In this document: in pieces, positions 34,857 through 52,405 of the stretch | Position numbering within the stretch: position 1 is the stretch's first letter | How the letters are laid out: every line of letters starts with the position of its first letter | DNA from: Ananas comosus | Lineage: Eukaryota > Streptophyta > Magnoliopsida > Poales > Bromeliaceae | Assembly: GCF_001540865.1 (NCBI RefSeq) | Contig: NC_033623.1 | Coordinates: forward strand, 10,965,616-11,029,615 | Length of the DNA: 64,000 nt | Direction: 5' to 3' | Notes under the pieces: generated by a model | What the model was told of the DNA's origin: nothing | Database searches by the model: none | The model's input: the letters and a program-made list of their open reading frames with translations, nothing else | Program-made: the position numbers and the translations under genes

Positions 34857-37100
34857 TAATAATAATATTTATAATGGAAATCAAAGTAGAGATGGTTTTG
34901 AACAACTTTGGAATAGGATAAACTTGGCTTTTTAGTGGAGTTCAATTCTCACACGCTGCAGCGGAAAACTGGCGTATGCTAATGGGTAGTGGGTCTGGAC
35001 CTGGTCCGCCATGTTAGTCGAGAATACACTTTCGTGAAAGAAAATTCTGCACATTAGGTTGCTTGCAATGCATCCCAACAAAATGGATCCCCCGCTACCG
35101 CAGGTGTGGCAGTGAATGGTCTTGTATTTTGGACAGGCGTGTAACTTCAATCTCAATAGAGATAAACAATTTACATATAAATTATCGTAAATTTATATCA
35201 TTTTAAACTTTTTGTAAACAATTCTCTACAATTCAGATTTAATATAATATAATAATATCCGATTGAGGCGCCACTCTAATAAGAAATGTTATATTTATTT
35301 AAAAATTACTTTTGAGGATATTTGATAATTTTAAAAAATTAAAGATATTTAAAAGACTACTGCGTGTCACAAAATTTTAAGTCCTTAAAATATAAAGTGC
35401 ATTGGGACGTGTTTAAGATCTTTGCGATAAGTTTTAGGGCCGGTCCATGGTGGACCAGGTCCAAGCAGAATTATTCGTTCCAATGCCCCCGAGCCGTCTT
35501 TCCAGCAAAGGCTAAAATCGTCAACTTGTGCAAGTTAAAATAAATACACAACCCTAAACTTTAAAACGTTTTGAAATTCAGTCACTAAACTTTTCATTCT
35601 TTCATTTTTTGATTTACCATTTTTTAATTTACTATCCGTCTAAGGTTTAATTTAGTTTATTCTATTAACAATTTAAAAAATTCATGTATCTTTTATGAGT
35701 GTTTATTTTGATTTTATTAGAATTTTTACCATTATTATAAACAAAATAAGCCAAATTAAGAGTGATGATACATGTACACCAAAAAAAAAAACATCATACA
35801 CTTTTTTAATGCAAGAACCCGTATGAATTATTATAGAGTAATGAGTTGGACAAAATGTGAAAATACACTCTCTTTGCGCATGTTTGTTTCACCGAAATTA
35901 AACTTTTAGTTGAAGTGAATTTTGGATTGAAATAGTTTTCGGTGAAAACTACTTTCACATTTGTTTCGTAGTTATAAAAGTAAATTTCATTAGTTCTACT
36001 TTTTATTTGGGAGGATGAGTATGATATAAAACTATAACTTATATATAAATAATAAATAATTTAATAAATAAAATAATATAATTATATTTTATATAATTAA
36101 AATTTAATTTAAAACAACAAAATTATTTTATATATAAACTATAGTAATACAACAATAAAATTATAAAGTAAAAAAATATTAATACTTAATTAATTAATTT
36201 TTATCATATTTTAATTGTACAAACTAAATAAAAAAATATTAAAATTTAACTAATCAATTTTTATCATATTTTAAATATGTCAATTGAATAAAAAAATAAT
36301 TAATATCATAATTAAAAATATTTAAATATAACTATCTTTATCTAGTATATTATTTTATCACTTCTTCTTCATCTTTTTGCATCATAATTGACTTCGGCCC
36401 ATAATAAGTCGAAATCAATTATGCCGTTTTAGATTAGCTCGAGTTTCGACCATAACTGTTTTACGACGAACCAAACAATGAAAGTGATTGTTTATGATAA
36501 AAACGACTTTCCCACTATCCACTTCCACCCCGCTTTCATCCAAACAAACATGCCCAAATTTCGGATGTAGGCGTATTATACATTTTAAACCTTTTTTTAT
36601 GATTAATTTTATACAGATTCCTGCTGAATTACAAATATATCTTTATAAAGTTTAACTTTCATATATTGTTCCTACAAAAGTTTTAATGTTTTCAAATATA
36701 TCTCTTTAGTTTGTTAAAAATTAAAACGCCGTCTATTTTATAAGTAAAATGATATTTTTGCCATCATAAATATGCCTCTTCAAACATCTTAATTGTTAAT
36801 TGAAAAGAGATAAAAGGATCAATTCATCTCATTAACTAACTAGGGTTAAATATTTAACCTATGGTTAACTATATTTTTCTAACGGATTCAAACGGTAGGA
36901 ATATATTTGAAAACATCATAAGTTTTGTAGGAATAATATATAAAATTTGAACTTTATAGGTATATATTTATTATTTACTATATTGCCAGGGACATGTATG
37001 CAATTAACCTTTTGTTTAAATTTATTTTTTAACTCTTTCTCCCAACCCTGTTCGGCGGCGAGACTCTAGAGGGAAGAGGAGCGGCGAAAGAGGCGAGAAG
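34857..37100. other. Intergenic DNA with two MITE-like elements
   Basis: 35876-36555 has inverted ends gcgcatgtttgtttc and caaacaaacatgccc around a TA-rich core. About 36590-37015 is a relative of the element at 10467-10962. No gene was supported. Confidence 0.5.
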
Positions 37101-37112
37101 AGAACTCTGTAG

Positions 37113-40729
<3,617 letters not shown>

Positions 40730-43700
40730 AATGGGTGAAGCTGAAGGATAGATATCGTAAAGCTGCAGGTAGACGAAAAGCATGAGCGAAGCATGTCCTG
40801 CCTTATCATATGCTGCTTCCTAACTAACCTTTTGTTATCTGAAAGTAGTCATATATGAATTAATGTACTGATAAATCTGCGTGATGATTTGTAACGTATT
40901 TACACTTTCAGTTGGATGCCACATATTTTGAGCTGTATCTTAGAGAGGCGAAAATGAAGTTGTAGATGTTGGTAGAGACTAGAGACTTGCATGTATTTGA
41001 TAGAAAGTACATTATTATCATGTAAAATGGATGATATTTTTCTTTTTCCGTCCCCCCTTTAAGAAATTTTTCTTTTGGAAAGCAAATTGCTTAATGTTGG
41101 TGACAAGAGATATCTCCTTGAATTTCGATTTTCACTCAAGAAAAAGAGCCATATCTCGGAGTCTTGATATATTCCTTGTGTGGAAATTTATCACCGACTG
41201 ATGTATTTGCCTAACATGTAGCTCGGTGCGAGTTAAGAAGCGTTTTATTTCCATGGGACTCCTAAAACGGTTTACAGGATCATGCTAACCCAATAAAGTA
41301 CCTAATCTCCATCAAAGGCTCGATTGCTGTTCCACTTATTTAATTTCATTCTTGTTTTTATGCTCTTTAATGTACCTTTTATTGCGAGGGAACACAATGA
41401 TAGCAGCCAGTTGCCCACCGTTCTAAGTTCTGAATGGGTTTTCTCAAAGGTAAACCAGCAGTATGGAATACAGTTCCTGACTCCGTCCTTTACATTGATT
41501 TGGCTAGGTTTGGCCCTCGGAATGTTGCAAATTTAGAATTACAAAATTAAAGAGAAAAGGTCTTTTTCATGCCATGTTGATTAAGGTTCATTGGTTGTTG
41601 TAAATTCTCTTTAAAACCTATCAAAATGTTGAAGGACAAATACTCTCTTTCGGATTTGTGCTTCCATTAAAATATTTGTTGTTAGCAACTAGCCCCATAG
41701 GGATCTCACGAGTTACCCACTCCTTTGATAGTTCACTTAATGCAAGTAATGCTGCATTTGTTTTATTTGTGATTTCAACATAGTTGATATATTTTAAGAC
41801 GTAAAGATCTAGAAAGTCATCCTATGTTTGGTGTGCAGACTTCATTTGCGCGTCAATTCAAATCACGTTTGTTTTTGATGGAAATCCATACGATTTTCTT
41901 TTTGTTGACTGCCAAGAGTAGGAACACACTGAGGTTTGTGTGCATATTGTATATTTTATTGTAGGATTAAGAGAATCAGGTTTTCATTAGCAGGAATTTG
42001 TGATGTTCAGTTTCTTTTCTCTGGTTGGGAGTTACTACTGCGAAAAGCGGAAGAGTTTGGTAGGTATTTTTCCGGGAGAAGCGCGCTACTGATATAGGAG
42101 ATATCACAGTCAAGTTTGTAGATAGAATAATTGTTGGTGGTTGTTTAGTAGCTATGTGCATATATCTTTTCCTTTTTTATTTGTTGTTTCTGGTGCTCTT
42201 TGGTTTTCGATACTCAACTTTTATGCTTAGCCTTGTTGGATTCGTCTCTGTTATCTCGCAAAGCCATTTTTGGAAATTAAATATTGTCCCTTCAAAAAGA
42301 AAAGGACTGTGCAAAGCATAACAATGGTATAAGTTGGTCTTCTCCAATTGCTAACCTTGTGTTTTGATTAATATGGAAGGAAAATTTCGTGGAACAAGAC
42401 CCGCATGCGCATTATGCGGAGCGAGAGTTAAGTACAAATTTGTTTCTACGTAAGCAACTTCACTCAATTCGGAGGTCGAAAGCAATATTAGCCATTTCAT
42501 GTGATTATGGATGAGCAAATTGTCCTTTTTTAGTATTACATCCTGCCATTACTGCAGCTGGCATTTAGGTCATGAGTTAACATCAAGTCCTCCAACTATA
42601 CATTGTGGAAATCAGTTTCTCTACGTAAAATTTATCGATTTGGCTTATGTTAAAATAGAGATTCTATTCTTCTACTCCTGGATATTCTTCCATAACAAGG
42701 CTCGGTAGAAGACAATCAAGTACATGTGAAATAAATACCCTCTTACATTATTTCTTTATAATGTTTTATCATGCGTGCTAAATACGTGCTAAATATATTC
42801 TTCCATGGATTAGTAAATTGGTGAGATATCGTTTCCTAGTGGTATGTTCTTTGCAAGAATCAGTTTTTTTTTCTTTGTGGATGTGGCCTGCTCTGGTTAC
42901 ATACTCTTTACCTGCTTCGGACAATAGTTAAATTAGCTTATGCATAATTTATGAATCATGCGCATGATTAGGTTAGGATGTGACAGGGCGAAGGATTGCT
43001 TTAAAATGCCAATTCCTTATTCGTCACGATTCCATCAAAAGAATACTTAATTGTTTGTTGCTATTCTAGTGATAAACTTTAGTTTCCTTTCCATTTTTTT
43101 CTACATTTAATGCTCAAGTGGTACTATTAATTGTAGTGGTGCTGGCCTTTTAATTTAGATTGATCACTTCTTAGGAACTCTGAGATAGATCTTTTCGGCG
43201 GCTAAAGCATCTTCCCATGCCCGTTAGAATAACAAACAATTAATGTCGTTAGTGTATATTTTCTGATTATTGTTTAATGATGATCACTTGTCTTCATCTG
43301 TGGGTAGGTTGGAGCTACAGTATATTAATAATCCGGTACGAAAGATGTTGAGAATGATAACATGAATCAATACGCAAGTTGCAATATAAAAAGTGTCCTA
43401 TTTGGTTGTTCTATCTGTGTTCTCACTGATGGTGCATCAAGATGAATTTCATTTCTTTGAAGTTCGTGGAAACAGCTTTGCACATGCAGAATCGTCTTAC
43501 CTTACTATGGCTGCAGATCTGCTGCACACAGTTTTCCGACGAACACATTTTCGTCGACGCGTACTGCATATGTTCGTACGTACGTACGTGCATTCATTCA
43601 TCCATATATATTTGAAAACTTATGTGCGTGGGGTATATATATACGAATGCAAGTGAAATATACTTTGTTTATTTAAGAGTGATTGCCGACGCATTTGATC

Positions 43701-44695
43701 TCATCGAATCCAGCTGTGGCCCAAGGGAGTTGCAAGTTTTGAAGTTTAAAGATTCCTAGCTAAAGGCGTGTTATAGAAGAAAGTAGGGCAAAGAAACTGC
43801 ATATTTTGCTTGATCTATATATTTGGGCAAGGCGTGTTTTAAGTCCTCGTCGTCGATACGGGTCGTATCCAACGTGTCTTAACTTGGGAGGAATGGCAAC
43901 GGAGCGGGGCCGGAACGGGGAAGGACCCCACCCCATCCCATCAGGGTTTTTTTGGGTTTCCTTTCTGGCCCTCTCCTCGCAACGGGAGAGAAGGCTTCAT
44001 CCCTCTAGGGATTTAGTTGATTTTCTCTAAAAAAATATATACTAAATTAATTTTTTAATTAAAATTTAATTAAATTTTAATTCAAATAAATTTAAGTTTT
44101 ATTTAATTATTAAGTTTATTTTTTATTTATTATTAAATTATTAAGTATGATATATCAAACAAATTACTAAAAATGTATATCTATCAAATATGACTTAACT
44201 AATATATATATAAAATAAATAAGTTTAAAATATTTTATCAAATTAAAAATATATTTAAAAGTATTAAAAATATATTGAAGGCATCAAAATTAGTATTTTA
44301 TATTTATAAATAAATTAAGAACTATATAATAATATATATTATATTATTTTGCGGAGCGGGAAGTAGCATTCTCGTCTCTGCCCGTCCCCACTGGGACAAA
44401 ATCTTTTTCATACTGTGCCGACGATATCGCTCAAAATATTCTTTTCTTTTAAATTAGTAAATAGATATCTTAATAAAGTGCAAAAGATTTGATAAAAATA
44501 TGTAATATGCAATTAAAATATATTAGTGTAAAAGAAAATAAATGTTTTATGTCATTTTGTGTCGAAATGTAGATATTATTCTCGTGACTGGCATGTATTA
44601 GCACGACATCGTACGAACAGTGCCATACCATGGCAGTAGATTTTCGGCATGAATCCATTCTAAGGCACTTAAATCCTTGCTTTTGGATTTCTAGA

Positions 44696-44749
<54 letters not shown>

Positions 44750-45496
44750 ATTGATCAATTATGTTTTGGTGTCCACATTTAACTTACATGGTCCCGTGTG
44801 TCTGCTCTAAGAAGTGTTGAAATGTTACGAAATGTTGCCGAGAAGAGAATGCCGTGTTAAATTGTGGAGCTAATGATTCGTGCATTTACAAACCTAATGA
44901 GACTTGTTTTTATATGATAAAGTAGTTTATTGATCTAATTTAATCATTTGCGTGCATACAGCAAATGTATGGAAGAAAAAGGTACTTGTACACTTCAATC
45001 GGAGTATACATCTTACACTCCATGAGTCACTCACTAGTCATTTAACGTTATAATGAAATCATTCCATTTATAGGATGTATATGATGTAAGATGTACATCT
45101 CGACTAGAGGATATGAGCAGTATTACTAATTAAAAGTACAATAAGTATAATTATGTGCATCTTATTTACTTGGAAATAGTAGATAACGTTGCAATTATAA
45201 AATAATTTGTTTGATTGGTGATGAAATTACCTCTCAAGTAGGTGAAAAAAAAAATTTCTATTTAAAAAATTATTAGGGAGGTAAACTTACCTTTTGTTTA
45301 AAACTGCTTTTTCTAATTGCTGCAATTGAAATTTCGATCAATTTAAACGTAGTTTAAACTGTTGTAGTTGAGATTCCTTATGCATGCAGTGGTCAATTTA
45401 AATGTAGTTTCAGCTGTTGTAGTTGAGATTCCTCATGCAGTTTGACCTACAGTAATTGAATGCATTTGAATCAAACTAAATACTAAATTTATATTC
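40730..45496. other. Long intergenic region
   Basis: About 40730-41050 is the probable 3' flank of the CFIm25 gene. No gene was recognised after that. 43891-44400 begins with ggaatggcaacggagcgggg and ends with a related GC-rich block (ctctgcccgtccccactggg), possibly a hAT-like MITE. An uninterrupted 46-T run lies at 44699-44744. Confidence 0.5.
44699..44744. repeat. 46-T homopolymer
   Basis: Uninterrupted T tract. It could be the reverse of a retroelement poly(A) tail, but no recognisable body or target duplication was found. The length is likely unreliable in the assembly. Confidence 0.9.
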
Positions 45497-46029
45497 ATAT
45501 ATGTTGGCATTCGGTTAAACCGAATTGGGTGCGCCTATGCTTGGGCTTGATCCAACGGTTATCATATTGTCTAATTGGACTAAATTTAATTTCGCTTTTA
45601 AATTGAAAAGCTAATTAGAGATATATTCTAGCCATATTAGGATAATAATCATGAATGGATTCTGCATAATTTTTTACTTGTGTATTAGGGTTTTTTACCC
45701 TTATAAATATACAGGTTATTCCCTTATAGAAATAACAACAAAAACAATAGAGAAAAAATACTCAAAAAATGTGAGTAATTTATGAGCCATCTTATTAGAG
45801 AGAGAAACTACATCCTCTATTGCCCTATTATTTTAGTGGGCCTTGGACGGTGGATTAAAAATCGTGCTCGTTCGTAATTCAATCTACCATGGGTTCGGAG
45901 CGTTAGAAGATCTTCGTAATCGATCCAAGAATACGTGAATCAACCTTTACGATCCGAGTTCATCACGTTCTAGAGCAAGTCGCTTCCGTAAAAATACGAA
46001 TAAATACTTCCACTGTATTCTACAATATA
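45497..46029. mobile_element. Solo LTR (523 bp) with 5-bp target duplication
   Basis: 45502-46024 starts TGTTGGCATTCGG and ends TATTCTACA (TG..CA). It is flanked by atata at 45497-45501 and 46025-46029. A TATA-like block (ttataaatatacagg, about 45702) followed by a leader fits an LTR promoter. There is no primer site or internal region beside it, so unequal recombination probably left one LTR. Style suggests Copia, but this is not proven. The target duplication is low in information because the flank is AT-rich. Confidence 0.6.
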
Positions 46030-46800
46030 TAATTATAACTGCAGCGCAGTTGCAACGTCATAGCAACCAAAAACGAAATTGCACTGTGTGTGAGCAGTTT
46101 TTGCTAGCAGGTTAATAAGAACAATCACATCTACAACAGTAAATTCTCTCAAAGTAGTTGAAGCATTTGGATTTTGTCAAGTAGTTTTAATGGAAAAGCA
46201 TCAAAATCAAGTTGGTACAAAACTAGTTAGTCTTTCAAGATTTTTGCAAATGTTATTAAGGGCCAGTACAAATTTGAAAAGTCCCAGAAGAATACAATGC
46301 ATGTGTTCCCACAAAATTATAGACCCAAAATTTCTATGCTCAGAGTTCATTGACTTTAGAAATAGTTTATTAAAGCAAAAGAGTGATAACAGGTTTTCAA
46401 ATGAGAAAATAAATTATTATATTGGTAATAATTAAAATTATGTCATGTCTATGGAGAAGGTTACACAATGTGTTTTGTGGCACTATTTAAATGCAAATGG
46501 ATCAGATAAAAGAAATATTTATTGTTTTGCGACCTCCCATTGTGTAACTTAAGCATGATTCTATTTTATCATCTAAAGAATTAATTTGTTGGCAATGATT
46601 ATGTTTTGTTTTGTTACATAATACAAGTTGGAATGTTCCTTTGATGATAAGATGATAGATAGTTAATCACTTGATCTCAAGCCATTGTTAATTACATGTC
46701 ACAGGAATGCTGTAGAAGCAGTTTTCTCAAGATTAAAGCATGAACTCAACTGTAACTGGTGGTTGATTAAAAACAAGCACCGGTTTAGTTCATTACTTAA
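46030..46800. other. Intergenic, no recognised gene
   Basis: A short open frame at 46190-46435 lacks any family I know. Nothing else was seen. Confidence 0.4.
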
Positions 46801-47127
46801 GAGGCTAATTTGATTTCTCGAAAAAGTGTGAAAAGAAGTTTTTCAAGAAATTTTTTGAATGTTTTATCCGTTTGATTTGAAGAAAAATAAGTATTTTTGA
46901 AAATCTTTTTTTTCATATTTCATGGAACTATAGATTTTTCATTTTCCAGATTTTTTTAGAATAACAAAAAAAAACTAGTTTTCTATAAAATATGAAAAAA
47001 AAATTTTTTTCATAAAACTAGTTTTTTCAGAACCAAATAGACAAAAAAATAAAAAATTGATTTCTCATAAAAAAAAGTTTCTCGGGAAATTTTTTTTTAT
47101 ACTTTTCCGACCAACGTAACACCCCCT
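46801..47127. mobile_element. Foldback MITE, relative of 9041-9400
   Basis: The left arm is gaggctaatttgatttctcg followed by aaaaagtgtg. The right arm is atacttttccgaccaacgta followed by acacccc, inverted to the left arm. TTA/TAA is adjacent on both sides. The middle is A/T-rich foldback. Confidence 0.5.
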
Positions 47128-48879
47128 AAGCACTTTCAGATCCTTTAAGGGGGTGGTTGCGCGTACATTTTTATTTTGTCAACAATTTTGTAGTTTAAAA
47201 TGCTACACTTTTCCTACTCTATAATTTCTTTTCTGGTTTATTTGATTGACGTCTATTCGGTTCTTTGGTTCCCTTGGTGTAAAATTTTTGCATAGTATTT
47301 TTTTTTAAAATATTGTTTTCTAAGGGGTTTTCCCCGTTATATTCAAATAAACAAAAAAAAAATGATTGTCTTTCTATATTGCTGTAAATTTTGTTGTCGA
47401 ATAAATCATTAAGTACTCAAATCTATAAACCATTGGATAGTAAATTGATATATTTGATTCATCACAGAATGATAAATTATTCTGCTGCTCGATTAATAGT
47501 AGATTCTTAAAGTAAAATAAAGATAAAATTAAAAAATAACAAATATTTTAAATTGTAGGATAGCAAGAACGTAAAGTCACCTACTCTTTTCCAACTAAAT
47601 TGAGAGCCAAACAATTACTAAAGAAAATATTTTTTATATAAAAAAAATCAATGTATCAATAAAGCATCCACACTGATTTTTTAATCAGAAAGGGTACAAA
47701 GATTTAAAAAACAATAAAAAGTACATTGCACAATAAAAATTGAACTGATTCCAGCTTTATGCAACTTACGAAGGGCCACGCCATAGTCAAAAGATCTCAA
47801 ATTTGTACTTGTATTTGTTATTGTTCAATTATTTTGGAGTGTTTATGAAGTAATCTACAATCTTTGATGGGGACAAAACATAATAAGCAAGTTCTTCAAA
47901 TTGATCTACTCTTAAAAAATATATTTATACAAATAGGCCAATCTAAATAGTTTAACTTGAAAAGTGGCGTATCTTTTTTCCCTTTTCAAGGGACAAATTG
48001 AGAGCGAAAGCTAGATGACTTATTTGGGGAAAAATGTTAACATATTAATAGTTAGTTGGCTAATTTGGGTTTAATGGAGATATACATTTCAATTTACAAA
48101 AAAAGCTTGTCATGTAAGAATGATGATGAACGTGCCTTGATTTAAGCTTTTGATCTTTTAGTTACATTTGAGAAGAGTTTTGTCGAGTAGCATATTCGTG
48201 ATTATTACCGGACACAACTTGTTCTTTGTATTTTGCTATTTATCACTGATATTTTTATAAGCCTCATGTTTCCGTATTGGGCATGCGTATATGCTTATCA
48301 AATATGTGTCCGATATGGTCACTCTTTGAACGCCCGTTCAATGTCAGTGTATAGTGCATACAATAAAATATATATATATATATATATACATATTTTTATT
48401 TTATTTTTTTTATACATATATAATGTAAGATGATAAATATTTTAACTTTTTAATAAATGCATACAATTTTTTTTTGACAAGATAAGTAAATTATGTATGG
48501 TGGAGAAATTTTTTTTTTTTAAATATATGAACTATCTATCAAAATTTTACTAAATTTCATTCGTACGAGGAATATAGCAATATTTCACTAAAATTAATAT
48601 TTTATACATAATAATATATATTATAATATTAATAATATTATATTTTATTAGCCGCTGTCCGTGCTGTATCTGTTTCCTAATTTTTGAAAGTTGTTGCTTT
48701 GCTATGTCCAACTCGTGTCGTATTTCGTGTCCGTGTCAGTATCAAAAAATAGAGGCGAAAGATACCACAACAATATCGTATCAGACAATTTGTCTTCTTG
48801 TAGTTGGATCTCCAATTTTTTGGAATGCTCCAAATTCTACTTGAGCATCCAAATCAGGTTCAATACCAGTAGAAACATG
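47128..48879. other. Intergenic AT-rich DNA
   Basis: A TA microsatellite lies near 48368-48390. No gene recognised. Confidence 0.5.
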
Positions 48880-49099
48880 AACAAAGTTCTACGGCACCGA
48901 CCGTTCCTAGCGCAAGTGGCAAAGGGTTTGATGATTAGCACCCGAGGTTCCAAGTTCGAATCTTAGTTGATTCACATTTCTAACCAAGTTTATTTCTAAA
49001 TTAAATAAATGAAGCGGTAGCATACTACTTATCTCTCAAAAAAAAAAANAAAAAAAAAACAAAGTTCATTTTTCTCAAAAAAAAAAAACAAAGTTCTAC
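48880..49099 (+). mobile_element. tRNA-derived SINE with 13-bp target duplication
   Basis: The body is 48893-49086. The A box is tagcgcaagtggc (48908-48920) and the B box is agttcgaatct (48953-48963), the spacing of an RNA polymerase III promoter. The tail reads aaataaatgaagcggtagca and then tactacttatctctc before poly(A), which contains the N at 49049. aacaaagttctac flanks it at 48880-48892 and 49087-49099. The tail matches LINE tails in this window. Confidence 0.85.
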
Positions 49100-49128
49100 T
49101 ACCTATCTTTTTTCTTTTTTTTTTTTAA

Positions 49129-49720
49129 GGGAAAACTTTAAATACCACTCCCCTAATTCCACACTTTTTCACTTTAGTAACTTGTGGTTTAAAATATATC
49201 AATTTAGTACCATGTGGTTTCGCATTTTCTCACTTTAGTACTCTGTGGTTTAAAGTGCATCAATTTAGTATACTGTGGTTTCATTTTTCTTTTTTCGTCG
49301 GTTCCTCGGTTAATATTTCATTAAATTATATACAAAAAACGTCAGATACCCTACCTTGGTTTATCGAATATTTACTTTAGTACCCTTTAGTTTTAACGTT
49401 GTCACTGATTTTTTTTTTCCTCCGTTAATATTTCGTTAAATTATATATAAAAAACTTTAGATACCCTATCTAGGTTTATTGAATATTTATTCTAGTATCC
49501 TTTAATTTTAACTTTGTTACTAATTTAACGAAAAAAATTAGTGACGTAGGTAATAAAAAAAGAAAAATGAAACCACAGGGTACTAACTTGATACACTTTA
49601 AACCACAGAGTACTAAAGTGAGAAAGTGCAAAACCACAGGAACTAACTTGAAACACTTTTAACCACAGGGTACTAACGTGAGAAAGTGTGAAACCACGAG
49701 GGGGTATTTGAAGTTTACCC
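49129..49720. repeat. Foldback repeat family, long copy
   Basis: It starts gggaaaactttaaatacc and ends gtatttgaagtttaccc. The outer ctgtggttt / gtgcatcaatttagta blocks surround a middle with gtttatygaatatttac repeats. Same family as 33915-34383. Confidence 0.75.
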
Positions 49721-50388
49721 AAAAAAAAAATGATGGTACCAATGACCTTTGACCCAAAAAATAAAAAAAAAACCACTTTATGTACTTGCAATGAATTTAT
49801 TTTCTCAAAAAATGACTAGCGACCCAGTCAAAATTAAAATTATGCTCAAAGCCTTTGATTAGCTGATAAACACATTACAAGAGGAAAATGCAAGCACTGC
49901 ATGCACTAATTTAATCTCTGTCGGTGCTTTAATTTGCGAAAGAACGAATCGAAAAGAGTTGACATTACAAATCATATGATTATGTGTAGCCTAAATTCAT
50001 ATTCGCCTCGTGGAACAGCAGGCCTGCGCTCATTCCTCTTTCCCTCCTTCGACTCCCTAAAATTCTGAGTACTTAGTCTAATAGTGTGAAAGGCTAATTA
50101 CATTATTAAAAACTTCTGCTAAAACTCGTGGCCTCGAGAAAATGACAAACTATGGTACTTAAGTATCAATTATTTTATCTAAAACTTTAGAAACTGCGAC
50201 ATCGCAATAATTGACTAGTGATTATACTACCTGTCACCAAATTATGTACTATAAAGTATTAGTTTTGTAATCTATAAAGGGCCATCTTATGTGACTAACT
50301 GAGTTCATTATATGACAAAGTCTATGTCATTAAGTTTCATTTTACTCTTCTTAATAGTAGTTTAATCAGTTAATGAAAGATTCTTCAT

Positions 50389-50400
50389 GACTATATATAC
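50389..50400 (+). promoter_or_regulatory. Probable TATA box of the LAF1-like MYB gene
   Basis: ctatatatacat lies about 100 bp before the ATG at 50497, followed by a CT-rich leader (50420-50436). Confidence 0.5.
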
Positions 50401-50496
50401 ATGTATACTTTCCCTGTTCTCTCTCTCTCTCTCTCCATTGTAAGCATCATTGAAAAGGCCAGTTTTTTCCCTGTTACATGAGCAGCATTGCTTGAT

Positions 50497-52405
50497 ATGG
50501 GGTGCAAGACATGTGAGAAGCCAAAAGCCAATTACAGGAAGGGCTTATGGTCACCAGAAGAGGACCAGAGGCTAAGGGATTACATTCTCCGATACGGCCA
50601 CGGCTGCTGGAGTTCGGTTCCTGCTAAAGCTGGTGAGTTGCTGCACTTCCGCTTTCGTTCGACGCTGAATTCCGATGACTACGGTACTAAACTTGCGAGT
50701 GAGAATTGAAAGAGACATAAATGTATGATAAGCATGTCAGCATTTCACATGAGCTACATTTGGCCTATTTGTTGTGCTCCTTCAACTTGATCATATATAT
50801 ATATATGCCTAATTGAGCATCTTAGTTTTCTGCGATTGCGATTAGCCGTGTGCCCGTATGTAGATTTTGCATACAAATTGAAAGACCAAATAGAAAAGAA
50901 AGAAGGGAGGGAATGATCTGAATTATGCTTATACAAATTGCAGCTCTGAATTAATTGCCTGGTTACTGCTGCAGGCCTGCAGAGAAATGGCAAGAGTTGC
51001 AGATTGAGATGGATCAATTACCTCAGGCCGGGGTTAAAGCGCGGCATGCTCTCTCAAGCAGAGGAGGAAACTGTTATTAACCTTCACGCGGCATGGGGAA
51101 ATAAGTATGCATCTTTTGTAGAACCTGTTCTTCTACTTTATCAAATTGTTTACTGGCGCTTAAATCAGCAACCAATTCTCAACATTTAGTTGTCTATTTC
51201 TTAAATCCGTAACAAGTTGGTAATGCAATGTCATAAAAAGAACACAATGATGTGGAGTAGGTTGATGCTGACACACTTATACGGGAATCTACGGTTCGAA
51301 AATATGAAACATTTTCCGATGATTTTAACACTTGTATATTTGATATTTAGAATAGAAGGGCTAATGAAAAGACTAAAATCATCATGGTTGGGGCTAAAAA
51401 TAATGTAAACTTATTATTCCACGCAGTTGCTTCCCCTGGAAAGCTAATTCATTTCTTTAGTTTTATTGAATTGTAGAATCAGTTTCGAGATTTTATTATA
51501 TATTGTCGTTACCCCTACTTAATTAATTGATAAAATGTATTCAGTGTTTGGCTCATAATCAATTGACTACTTGCCAAAAAAGAATTAATTAAAAAAAATA
51601 AATTCTGGATGCTCTTATTAAGTAATATTATCTTAGCCAAATATTCAAGTTGCCGTGTGAAAACAAGCAATTTGGTTCTCATTTTTCCATCTTTTTTTTT
51701 TTTTTCCATTTTCTTTAGTCAGTCATAGACTTTGATTAATTTATGATTATATAGAATGCTTATTACCCGCGCATGTTTATTTGATCTCCCAATAGTTGAC
51801 AAAGTAAATTGGTACATTGCAGGTGGTCCCAGATAGCAAGGCATCTACCGGGCCGAACCGACAACGAAGTGAAGAACCACTGGAACTCGTACCTCAAGAA
51901 AAGAGTTCTAAAGACCGCCGAAGGGTCTAACTCTTGCTCATCATCAACCAAGTCCACGGACATGGACAACAGCCACACGCAACTCGTTGAAGAAACCAAG
52001 AACCAGATCGCGAATTCGGATTCTCCGGACCCAGTCGAGTCACGTACGTTGAGCTCGTGCCAAACCGTTTCACAGAGCACCGGACCCAACAGCTCGAATG
52101 AGAAATCTCAAGCACCGATTCCTCGAATTCTGTTCGCTGATTGGGCCTATACCGACCCTGCGAACGGCGAAAACGCACTGGGTGTAGATGGATCAATGAA
52201 CTACAAGTTGGAGCCCAGCTCAAGTTATGAGTTTTACAGCAATATAACAGCAGGGGATTTTGGTCAGGGATTTGAAGATTACGGCATGTACAGGGGGTTC
52301 AATTCGGAGTTGGAAACTGCTAGTCAAATACAGGGAGGGGGGTTTTATGATCCTTCATCTATGAGTGAAGTGTTTGGTTGTATTGGACCAAGCCATGCAT
52401 GGTGA
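50497..52405 (+). CDS. R2R3-MYB transcription factor, LAF1/MYB18-like
   Basis: Exons 50497-50632 (136 nt), 50975-51104 (130 nt) and 51823-52405 (TGA) give 282 residues. The intron positions are the conserved ones of plant R2R3-MYBs. R2 (about residues 14-64) has Trp in [15 protein letters not shown] and LRWINYL. R3 (about 65-116) has the usual non-Trp first position ([10 protein letters not shown]), then [20 protein letters not shown] and HWNSYLKK. The N-terminus [19 protein letters not shown] is typical of the LAF1/MYB18-MYB19-MYB45 group; Arabidopsis LAF1 acts in phytochrome A signalling. The C-terminal part is Ser/Asn-rich and acidic, a likely activation region, with PRILFADWA as a short conserved block. 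It is nuclear. The upstream TTG at 50488 in the same frame is not needed; the ATG is the family start. Confidence 0.93.

Noticed and set aside
44699..44744. 46-T run as proof of a retroelement tail
   Set aside because: No body or target duplication found beside it; a homopolymer alone is not enough.
46190..46435. 81-codon frame, possible transposase piece
   Set aside because: No recognisable motif; composition like surrounding AT-rich DNA.
48908..48963. Possible tRNA gene
   Set aside because: Only A and B boxes are kept; there is no foldable acceptor stem, and poly(A) plus target duplication show a SINE.
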